Shown in pieces: positions 50,386 to 59,291 of a stretch of 64,000 nucleotides of DNA; the first letter of the stretch is position 1, and each line of letters begins with the position of its first letter. Origin of the DNA: Micromonospora parva. GTDB lineage: Bacteria > Actinomycetota > Actinomycetes > Mycobacteriales > Micromonosporaceae. A program made the position numbers and the translations under genes. The stretch is taken from the NCBI RefSeq assembly GCF_000718515.1, contig NZ_JNZS01000017.1:1-64000 (forward strand), given 5' to 3'. The notes below the pieces were generated by a model. That model did not search any database, had not been told where the DNA came from, and worked only from the letters and a program-made list of their open reading frames with translations.

Positions 50386-52662
50386 TCACACAGCGGCGAG
50401 GACCGCGGCCTCCAGGCGGGCCCGGGTGGCGTCGTCCGGCCAACCGCCGACCAGGTAGAACGCGTCGACCACGTCGGCGCCGAGGGTGGAGATGCGGGCC
50501 GCCCGAACCAGGGCGCCGGCCTCGTCGAGGGCACCAGCGACCCGGTAGAGCAGGCCGGCGGCGTCGGCGGCGCGCAGTTCCAGGAGTACGGCCCCGGTGG
50601 CGGCCTCGCGGTGCCAGACCACTCGTGGAGCCGCGCCACCGCCCCGGCTGGCGAGCGCCCGGCCGCGCAGCCGTTGGGTGACCGACACGTCGCCGGCGAC
50701 CGCCCGGCGCAGGTCGGCGCGGAGCGGGACCGGGTCCGGCGGAAGGCCGTAGCGGGGCTGCACCCGGCACTCGACCAGAGCCCGGCCATCGACGGCGGAG
50801 GCGTCTGCGGAGATCACCTCCAGCCGGTGCAGCGCCAGGCAGCCGGCCACCGTGGCGAGCAGACCACGCCGGTCGGCCGCCGCCACCGACACCCGGTCGC
50901 CGGTCAGGTGGATGACCGGCAGCGGCCCGGCCAGCAGCTCCGGGTCCGGTGCGGGTGGTTCGGGGAGTACGCCGGTGTCCAGCGCGGTGCGAACCCTCGC
51001 GACCAGCTCGGCGACGAGCCGGCCCTTCCAGTCGGACCAGGCCGCCGGCCCGGTCGCCGCCGCGTCGGCGCGGACCAACGCGTGCAACAGGTCGAGGGTG
51101 CCGGTGTCACCGACCGCCTCGGCCACCGAGGCGATGGTGACCGGGTCGGCCAGGTCCCGGCGGGTCGCCACGTCGGGCAGCAGCAGGTGCAGCCGGACCA
51201 GCCGGCCGATCAGTTCGATCTCCGGGGCGGGCAGGCCGACCCGGGTGGCCACCGCCTGGGCGACCGGCACGCCGACCGTGCTGTGATCACCGGGGAGGCC
51301 CTTGCCGATGTCGTGCAGGAGGGCGCCGAGGAGCAGCAGGTCGGGGCGTTCCACCTCGCGGGCGTGCCGACTGGCCTCGTGCGCGGTCTGCACGAGGTGC
51401 CGGTCGAGGGTGAAGCGGTGCACGGGGTTGTGCTGGGGCAGGCTGCGCAGCCGGGTCCACTCGGGCAGCCAGCCGTCGACAAGCCCGTACCGGTCGCAGG
51501 TCTCCCAGGCCGGCACCAGCCCGGCACCGGCGCCGAGCAGGGTGATCAGCGCGGCCCGGGCCTCGGCGGGCCATGGGGCGGGCAGCGGCGGGCAGTACGC
51601 CGCCAGCCATTCGCAGGTGGCCCGCGCGATGGGGATTCGGGTGGTGGCCGACGCGGCGGCCACCCGCAGCGAGAGGCTCGGGTCCGGGCGTGCCCCGATC
51701 GCCGTGCGGGCGAGCACCAACTCGCCGTCGTGTTCCACCACGTCGCGGGCGACCGGGCGGCGGGCCGGGCGGCCGTTCCCGCCCCGGGAGCGGCCGGAGC
51801 GCAACCGGTCGGCGGCCCGGAAGGCGTCGTCGAGGGCGTGGCTGACCGTGCGGGCGTCACCGGCGACCCGTCGCAGCAACGCGTCGCGGTCTTCCAGCCC
51901 GAGCAGGGCGGCCACCCCGTCGCCCTCCTGGGCGACCAGCCGGTCGACCCGCCGACCCACCTGCTGGTGCAGGGCGTCGCGGGTGTCCAGCAGGCGCAGG
52001 TGGGCGGCGCGCACGGCGGGACGCAGCGCGTCGGTGATCCCGGCGGCGGAGATCGCCCGCAGCAGCCCCACGTCGCGCAGACCACCGGCGGCCTCCTTGA
52101 GGTCGCCCTCCAGCAGGAATGCCAGCTCACCGTGGGTCTGCCAACGGCTGGTGGTGACCTCGCGCAGGCCGGGCAGGTGCCGGACGGCGGTGCGCCGCCA
52201 GTGATCGGCGGCGGTGCTGATCAGCGCGTCGGCCAGCGCCTGGTCCCCCACGACCAGCCGGGCGTCGAGCAGCCCGAGCGCGACCTTGACGTCGTCCTGG
52301 GCCACCGACAGCGCCTCTGCGACGGTGCGGACGGAATGATCGAGCCGCAGACCCGCGTCCCAGATCGGGTACCAGACCGAGGCGGCCAACTCGTCCGTGC
52401 CGGGCACCCCGGCGTGCACCAGCACCAGGTCGAGGTCGCTGTACGGGGCGCACTGCCGCCGCCCCAGCCCCCCGACGGCCAGCAGCGCCACCCCGTCGCG
52501 CGCCGGCAGCAGCCCGCGCAGGAAGGTGTCGTACGCCGCAGCCCGCCGCTGCCGAGCCGACTCCCCGATCCCTCCGGGTACGCCGACGACCTCGTTGATC
52601 AAGAGGTTCGCGTCGCCATCGGCGGCGTGCCCCGACGCGTTCTTCCTGATCAACGAGGTCAT
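50386..52662 (-). CDS. glnD: [Protein-PII] uridylyltransferase/uridylyl-removing enzyme
   Basis: GlnD senses glutamine and modifies PII (in some actinobacteria by adenylylation). The 758-residue protein has the nucleotidyltransferase motif VGGLGRRQCAPYSDLDLVLV near residue 60, an HD domain (LLLGALLHDIGKGLPGDHS near 450) and two C-terminal ACT domains (DRRGLLATVAGCLALH and DAAGLLYRVAGALDEAG). The first 25 or so codons lie inside a long palindrome, so the ATG at 52662 and the N-terminus MTSLIRKN are suspect. An in-frame TTG also lies there. It is last in amtB-glnB-glnD. Confidence 0.92.
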   Translation of the reverse strand: MTSLIRKNASGHAADGDANLLINEVVGVPGGIGESARQRRAAAYDTFLRGLLPARDGVALLAVGGLGRRQCAPYSDLDLVLVHAGVPGTDELAASVWYPIWDAGLRLDHSVRTVAEALSVAQDDVKVALGLLDARLVVGDQALADALISTAADHWRRTAVRHLPGLREVTTSRWQTHGELAFLLEGDLKEAAGGLRDVGLLRAISAAGITDALRPAVRAAHLRLLDTRDALHQQVGRRVDRLVAQEGDGVAALLGLEDRDALLRRVAGDARTVSHALDDAFRAADRLRSGRSRGGNGRPARRPVARDVVEHDGELVLARTAIGARPDPSLSLRVAAASATTRIPIARATCEWLAAYCPPLPAPWPAEARAALITLLGAGAGLVPAWETCDRYGLVDGWLPEWTRLRSLPQHNPVHRFTLDRHLVQTAHEASRHAREVERPDLLLLGALLHDIGKGLPGDHSTVGVPVAQAVATRVGLPAPEIELIGRLVRLHLLLPDVATRRDLADPVTIASVAEAVGDTGTLDLLHALVRADAAATGPAAWSDWKGRLVAELVARVRTALDTGVLPEPPAPDPELLAGPLPVIHLTGDRVSVAAADRRGLLATVAGCLALHRLEVISADASAVDGRALVECRVQPRYGLPPDPVPLRADLRRAVAGDVSVTQRLRGRALASRGGGAAPRVVWHREAATGAVLLELRAADAAGLLYRVAGALDEAGALVRAARISTLGADVVDAFYLVGGWPDDATRARLEAAVLAAV
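52588..52660. repeat. Long palindrome spanning the glnD start
   Basis: Arms of 28 bases (52588-52615 and 52633-52660) pair at 24 of 28 positions around 17 bases. The outer 14 (GACCTCGTTGATCA) match perfectly. It begins 19 bases past the glnB stop and supplies the first codons of glnD. GTTGATCA is shared with the palindrome at 15923-15983. Confidence 0.88.
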
Positions 52663-52679
52663 CTCAGTCGTGGCCGAGG

Positions 52680-54456
<1,777 letters not shown>

Positions 54457-54569
54457 GCTGGCCTCCTAAAAGGTGAAGTCCTCCTTCGCGGCTTTCCGGG
54501 GCAGCGTCGCCCGTAGGCCGGTTGCGCGGAAGCTTCGCGGCCGGCTGTTTCACTTTGGGTCCCGTGCGG

Positions 54570-54606
54570 GTTTCCGTTTCGTGACGGGTTGTTTCGGACG
54601 TGTCAC
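54570..54606 (-). promoter_or_regulatory. GlnR-type box upstream of amtB
   Basis: On the minus strand GTGAC-6-GAAAC-5-GTCAC-6-GAAAC follows the GlnR consensus gTnAc-n6-GaAAc-n6-GtnAc-n6-GaAAc except for one spacer of 5 rather than 6. It lies 114-150 bases before the amtB start. GlnR control of amtB-glnK-glnD is known in Streptomyces; here it is inferred. Confidence 0.72.
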
Positions 54607-54732
54607 GAACTCCGCACACTCATCAGCATGGACGATTGTGGATCGACCGGACGGCGACCGTCGATGACTGACCGGCCAGACGCATCGACCGGTCCGCTTG
54701 ACGGGACCGGCCGAGCATCGACGGGGCGGCGC

Positions 54733-55596
54733 TCAGCGCAGGGCGTTCTCCAGGGCGTGCCGCTCGTAGTCGAGCAGCCGCAGATCGCGCATCGGTCGGC
54801 GCAGGTGGCCCTTGTGCACGATCCGCACGAACGCCGGCTCACCGGCGGCGGCCATCCGGCGGATCCCCTCGACGTGGTCCACGATCCGTTTACGGATGGT
54901 CCGGATCAGCCGGTGCCGGTCCCTCGGGATCAGCCCGTACGCGTCGGCGAAGAGCCGGAGTCGGCGCGGCCGGTCCGGATGCTTCCAACCGAGCGTGATC
55001 GAGTCACGGTCCGCGAAGATCGGCACCCAGGTCCAGGCCGCGTACGCCACGTCGTAGATCCGTGCTCCGGGTGAGGCGAGGTCGAAGTCGATCAGCCCGA
55101 GGGTGCCGTCCGGACGCCAGATCACGTTGTGCGGCGCGGCGTCGTGGTGGCAGATCACCTCGGTGTCCGGCGGCGGGGGACCGAACGAGCGCCAGACCGC
55201 CGCCTGCGGAGGGGTGAACCCGTACTGCGCGTCGTGGAACATCCGCAGCATGGTGGCGACGGTGACCAGGGCCTCGTCGGTCACCCAGTGCGGGGCGAGC
55301 GGATATTCTCCGCACTCCCCCTCCAGGTACGACAGCACCTCACGGTTGCGCTCGTCCATCCCGAGCGCCCGGGGGGCGCCGGTGAACCCCACGTACTCCA
55401 GGTGGCGCAGCAGCGCGTGCACGGACGGGGTCCACGGCCCGGCGTTACGCCGCACCGTGTCACCCACGCGGACAACGGTGCTCACGTTGCCGCCGTGCAG
55501 CGGGATCTCCTGCGAAGTCACGTACGGTCTCCCGAGGCGCTGCGAAGGATGGCCGGGGTCACGCCAACCCGCGTACGCGCGATCGTCAGTGGTCAC
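54733..55596 (-). CDS. Aminoglycoside-phosphotransferase-like kinase
   Basis: A 287-residue protein of the APH/choline-kinase fold. The catalytic loop is CHHDAAPHNVIW near residue 148 and the metal acid is in GLIDFDLASPG near 167. The nucleotide loop at the N-terminus is short and variable. Such proteins rarely give drug resistance when found in core regions, and the substrate is unknown. The GTG at 55596 lies 6 bases after the ftsY stop, so it is probably read from the ftsY message. Confidence 0.82.
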   Translation of the reverse strand: MTTDDRAYAGWRDPGHPSQRLGRPYVTSQEIPLHGGNVSTVVRVGDTVRRNAGPWTPSVHALLRHLEYVGFTGAPRALGMDERNREVLSYLEGECGEYPLAPHWVTDEALVTVATMLRMFHDAQYGFTPPQAAVWRSFGPPPPDTEVICHHDAAPHNVIWRPDGTLGLIDFDLASPGARIYDVAYAAWTWVPIFADRDSITLGWKHPDRPRRLRLFADAYGLIPRDRHRLIRTIRKRIVDHVEGIRRMAAAGEPAFVRIVHKGHLRRPMRDLRLLDYERHALENALR

Positions 55597-55602
55597 TCGA
55601 GA

Positions 55603-56784
55603 CTACGCGTCCCGGCCGGTGGCCTCGGTCCCCAGCAACGCGTCGACGAACTGCGCCGGGTCGAACGGGGCCAGGTCGTCCTTGCCTTCGCCGAGGCCGA
55701 CCAGCTTCACGGGGATGCCGAGCTTGCGCTGCACGGCGATCACGATGCCACCCTTGGCGGTGCCGTCGAGCTTGGTCAGCACCACACCTGTCACGTTGAC
55801 CACCTCGGTGAAGACCCGGGCCTGCTCCAGCCCGTTCTGCCCGGTGGTGGCGTCGAGGATGAGCAGTGTCTCGTCGATCGGGCCCTGCTTCTCCACCACC
55901 CGCTTGACCTTGCCCAGCTCGTCCATCAGGCCGACCTTGTTCTGCAGGCGGCCGGCGGTGTCGATGAGCACGGTGTCCACGCCGGTGTCGATGCCGCGCT
56001 TGACGGCGTCGAAGGCGACGCTCGCCGGGTCGGCGGCCTCGGGCCCCCGGACGGTCTCCGCGCCGACCCGTGAGCCCCAGGTCTCCAGCTGGTCGGCCGC
56101 GGCGGCCCGGAAGGTGTCGGCCGCGCCGAGCAGCACGCTGCGACCGTCGGCCACCAGCACCCGGGCGATCTTGCCGCAGGTGGTGGTCTTGCCGGCGCCG
56201 TTGACGCCGACGACCAGGACCACCGCCGGCACGCCGTCCTTGGGGGCGGTCCGCAGCGAGCGGTCCAGGCTCGGGTCGAGCGCGTTGACCAGCTCGGCGG
56301 CGAGCAGTGCCCGCAGCTCGGAGGCCGAGCGGGTGCCGAGCACCCTGGTGCGCTCCCGGAGCCGGTCGACGATGTCGCGGGTGGCGTCGACGCCGACGTC
56401 GGCGGTGATCAGGCTGTCCTCGATCTCCTCCCAGACGTCCTCGTCGAGGTGGTCCCGGGCGAGCAGGCCGAGCAGACCCTTGCCGAACACGTTCTGTGAG
56501 CGGGACAACCGCGAGCGGAGCCGGACCAGCCGCCCGGCGGTCGGCTCGGGGACCTCCACCTGCGGTTCGAGCACCGGAGGCGGCTCGACCAGGACGCCGG
56601 TGGACAGATCGGACTCCGGTGCCTCGACCGGCGGGCCGGCGAGATCCTCCTCAGCCCTGGTGTCGACCTCGGTGCGCGGCAGCGGGGGCTCGGGCCGCCG
56701 CCGCAATCGCGGCACGACCAGCCCGACTGTGCCGGCGATCAGCACACCGAGCAGGACCAGAGCGAGGACGAGATATTCGGCCAT
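55603..56784 (-). CDS. ftsY: SRP receptor FtsY
   Basis: FtsY is the GTPase that receives SRP-ribosome complexes at the membrane. The 393-residue protein starts with one membrane helix (residues 4-24), as in other actinobacteria, then a short acidic Pro-rich stretch (about 30-80). The NG domain follows (GVNGAGKTTTCGK near residue 193, DTAGRLQNKVGLM, TKLDGTAKGG). The ATG at 56784 starts at the helix. A 33-base tandem repeat lies directly upstream. Confidence 0.96.
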   Translation of the reverse strand: MAEYLVLALVLLGVLIAGTVGLVVPRLRRRPEPPLPRTEVDTRAEEDLAGPPVEAPESDLSTGVLVEPPPVLEPQVEVPEPTAGRLVRLRSRLSRSQNVFGKGLLGLLARDHLDEDVWEEIEDSLITADVGVDATRDIVDRLRERTRVLGTRSASELRALLAAELVNALDPSLDRSLRTAPKDGVPAVVLVVGVNGAGKTTTCGKIARVLVADGRSVLLGAADTFRAAAADQLETWGSRVGAETVRGPEAADPASVAFDAVKRGIDTGVDTVLIDTAGRLQNKVGLMDELGKVKRVVEKQGPIDETLLILDATTGQNGLEQARVFTEVVNVTGVVLTKLDGTAKGGIVIAVQRKLGIPVKLVGLGEGKDDLAPFDPAQFVDALLGTEATGRDA

Positions 56785-56819
56785 GCCGGAATCCTGTCAG
56801 ATGCCGGCGGCGGCGTCCC

Positions 56820-56934
56820 AGCCACCGCACCCGCAAGCGGTGCCCGGACCCCCAGCCACCGCGCCCTGAGCGGTGCCCGGGCCCCCAGCCACCGCACCCC
56901 GAGCGGTGCCCGGCGTCTCAGCCACCGCACCCGG
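56820..56934. repeat. 33-base tandem repeat, each unit a hairpin
   Basis: Three and a half copies start at 56820, 56854 and 56887 with a partial one at 56920. Each full unit contains CACCGC and GCGGTG about 8 bases apart, so each can fold. The array lies between ftsY and the divergent phosphatase gene. Confidence 0.88.
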
Positions 56935-56954
56935 CCGGGGCCGCTGACCGGCGG

Positions 56955-56960
56955 TAGGCT
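56955..56960 (+). promoter_or_regulatory. Leaderless -10 box of the PhoD-like gene
   Basis: TAGGCT, 7 bases before the ATG at 56968. Confidence 0.45.
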
Positions 56961-56967
56961 CGGCCGC

Positions 56968-58695
56968 ATGCCCGCCGCACACCTCCTCATCGGCCCACTG
57001 CTGCGGCGCGTGGTGGACACCCGGGCGACGATCTGGGTCGAGACGGCGGCGCCCGCCGTGGTCACGGTCCGCACCGCAGGCGGCGCCACCGGCACCGCGC
57101 CCACCTTCTCGGCGTACGACCACCACTACGCCATCGTGGTGGTGGAGGGGCTCACTCCGGACAGCGAGACCACCTACGAGGTCCTGGTCGACGACGAAAT
57201 GGTCTGGCCGGTGCCGAGCAGCGGGTTCCCGCCGAGCGTGATCCGCACCCGGGCCGCCGACGACCGGGACCAGCCGGTCAACATGATCTTCGGCTCGTGC
57301 CGGGAGACCACCCAGCACGCCACCACCCGCAAGCTGCCGCCGGACGCGCTGGACGCGTACGCCCGGCGGTTGATGGCCGACCCGGAGTCGAACCCGCTGC
57401 CCGACCTGCTGGTGCTGCTCGGTGACCAGGTCTACGCCGACGTCACCTCGCCGACCGTGCGTCGGCTGCTGCGTCGACGGCGGCGGCGGCCGAAGGGCGC
57501 TCCGGCCGACCAGGTGGTGAGCTTCGACGAGTACACCAAGCTCTACCTGGAGTCCTGGCGTGATCCGGAGATCCGCTGGCTGCTCTCCACCGTGCCGAGC
57601 GTGATGATCTTTGACGATCACGAGATCATCGACGACTGGAACACCTCGGCGGCGTGGCGTGCCGAGGTGCGCGAGCAGCCGTGGTGGCAGGAGCGGATCG
57701 GCAGCGGGCTCGCCTCGTACTGGGTCTACCAGCACCTTGGCAACCTCTCCCCCGACGAGATCGTCGCCGATCCGGTCTTCGCGAAGGTCGTCGCCGCCGA
57801 GGACGCCACCAGCGTGCTGCGCGAGTTCGGCCACCGGGTCGACCAGGAGTCCGACCTGGCGCACGACACCGAGCGTTGGCGCGCGGTGCAGTACCAGTGG
57901 AGCTACGCGCTGGATCTGGGCCGGACCCGGCTGGTGATGCTGGACAACAGGTGCAGCCGGGTGCTCGAGTCCAACAACCGGGCGATGCTGCCGCCCGGCG
58001 AGTGGGCCTGGTTCCTCGACCAGGCGCACGGGGTCTACGACCACCTGGTGGTGGGTGCCTCGCTGCCCTGGCTGCTGCCGCAGGGCATTCACCACATCGA
58101 GGCGTGGAACGAGAAACTGGCGGACTCGCGCCGACCGTGGGTGGCGCGCGGGGCGGAGAAGCTGCGCCGCGCTCTGGACCTGGAGCACTGGGCGGCGTTC
58201 CGGCGTTCCTTCGAGGCGCTGGCGGAGACGTTCGCGCGCATCGGCACCGGCACGCCTCGACAGTCCGGGGCGCGGGTCGGGGCCGGTCCGGCGTACGCCC
58301 CACCGGCGTCGATCAGCGTGCTCTCCGGTGACGTGCACCACTCGTACGTGGCGCGGGCCCGGTTCGCCGATCCGGCGGTGGTGACTCCGGTGCACCAGCT
58401 CACCTGTTCGCCGATCCACAACCAGGTGCCGGCGGGCATCCGTCCGCTGATGCGGCTGGGCTGGTCACCCGGTCCGGCCGGGGCGACCCGGGCGTTGGCG
58501 CGTTCGGCGGGCGTACGCCGGCCGGGGGTGCGCTGGCGCAAGCTGGCCGGCCCGTACTTCGGTAACGCGGTCGCCACCCTGACCCATCGGGGGCGCGACG
58601 CCGACGTGGTGATCGAGGGCACCACGAGTGACGGGCACCTACGCCCGGTGATGCGGCGTCGACTCTCCGGGAGCAGCGGCGCGGGCGCGCCGTAG
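56968..58695 (+). CDS. PhoD-like metallophosphatase without signal peptide
   Basis: A 575-residue protein of the PhoD-like alkaline phosphatase family. A beta-sandwich N-domain (1-100) precedes the metallophosphatase core: FGSCRETTQ, LVLLGDQVYAD, VMIFDDHEIIDDWN near residue 215 and VLSGDVHHSYVAR near 450. These are the expected metal-ligand positions. Unlike true Tat-exported PhoD it shows no twin-arginine or other signal, so it may act in the cytosol. A run of eight or more arginines lies near residue 170. The substrate is unknown. Confidence 0.87.
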   Translation: MPAAHLLIGPLLRRVVDTRATIWVETAAPAVVTVRTAGGATGTAPTFSAYDHHYAIVVVEGLTPDSETTYEVLVDDEMVWPVPSSGFPPSVIRTRAADDRDQPVNMIFGSCRETTQHATTRKLPPDALDAYARRLMADPESNPLPDLLVLLGDQVYADVTSPTVRRLLRRRRRRPKGAPADQVVSFDEYTKLYLESWRDPEIRWLLSTVPSVMIFDDHEIIDDWNTSAAWRAEVREQPWWQERIGSGLASYWVYQHLGNLSPDEIVADPVFAKVVAAEDATSVLREFGHRVDQESDLAHDTERWRAVQYQWSYALDLGRTRLVMLDNRCSRVLESNNRAMLPPGEWAWFLDQAHGVYDHLVVGASLPWLLPQGIHHIEAWNEKLADSRRPWVARGAEKLRRALDLEHWAAFRRSFEALAETFARIGTGTPRQSGARVGAGPAYAPPASISVLSGDVHHSYVARARFADPAVVTPVHQLTCSPIHNQVPAGIRPLMRLGWSPGPAGATRALARSAGVRRPGVRWRKLAGPYFGNAVATLTHRGRDADVVIEGTTSDGHLRPVMRRRLSGSSGAGAP

Positions 58696-58698
58696 TCT
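58693..58698 (+). promoter_or_regulatory. Leaderless -10 box of the MarR gene
   Basis: TAGTCT overlapping the end of the phosphatase gene, 7 bases before the GTG at 58706. Confidence 0.45.
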
Positions 58699-58705
58699 CT
58701 ACGCC

Positions 58706-59146
58706 GTGGATGAGCACCTGCCGGAGCCGATCCGGGCGGTTGAGCACGAGTTGACCGCTCTGCTGCGCCGTGGCCGGGCGGTCTCCTGGGAGATCGCCCG
58801 GGAGGTGCACCCGAATCTGGAGCCGAACACCTACGGGTTGCTGCTCTGGTTGCGGCGGAGCGGGTCGATCCGGTTGACCGAGTTGGCGGCGCGGCTGGGC
58901 GTGGGCAAGGGGACGCTGAGCCGGCAGATCAACGCGTTGGAGGTGCTCGGTCTGGTCCACCGCGACCCCGATCCGAGTGACCGGCGGGCCGCGCAGATCA
59001 GCCTGACCGAGCAGGGGCAGCGCCGGTTCGACGTGGCCCGCGCGGCCCGGCTGGGCGAGTTCGTGCGTGCCCTGGACGGCTGGTCGGAGCGCGACATCGA
59101 GGATTTCGCCCGGCTGCTCGGCCGGTTCAACGACTCCTGGCAGTAG
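58706..59146 (+). CDS. MarR-family transcriptional regulator
   Basis: A 146-residue winged-helix protein. The recognition helix region is LGVGKGTLSRQINALEVLGL near residue 68, followed by the wing RDPDPSDRRAAQISLTEQG, both typical of MarR. It is directly upstream of a DHA2 exporter whose promoter region holds two identical palindromes, so it is the likely repressor. The GTG at 58706 has a start-proximal TAGTCT box. Confidence 0.9.
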   Translation: MDEHLPEPIRAVEHELTALLRRGRAVSWEIAREVHPNLEPNTYGLLLWLRRSGSIRLTELAARLGVGKGTLSRQINALEVLGLVHRDPDPSDRRAAQISLTEQGQRRFDVARAARLGEFVRALDGWSERDIEDFARLLGRFNDSWQ

Positions 59147-59185
59147 CGCCCGGTGACCGGGAATAGGGTGCCGGTCGGACAAGTT

Positions 59186-59226
59186 GTTGCTTCAGGCAAC
59201 TAAGGCATACGGTTGCTTCAGGCAAC
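59186..59226. promoter_or_regulatory. Paired MarR-type operators
   Basis: GTTGCTTCAGGCAAC occurs at 59186-59200 and again at 59212-59226. Each is a GTTGC/GCAAC dyad, and the copies are 26 bases apart between a MarR gene and an exporter. TTGTTG (59184-59189) and TACGGT (59208-59213) could form the overlapped promoter. Confidence 0.7.
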
Positions 59227-59291
59227 TCTCAGGCGGCCGCGCGCCCCGCCCTCCGCCGTTCCACCCCGACTCCGCTCGGAGGCAACAAACG

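Noticed and set aside
54733..55596. Aminoglycoside resistance gene
   Set aside because: Only the general kinase fold is supported. It sits next to ftsY in a core region with no sign of transfer.
56820..56934. Possible CRISPR array
   Set aside because: The 33-base units follow each other without spacers and no cas gene is in the window.
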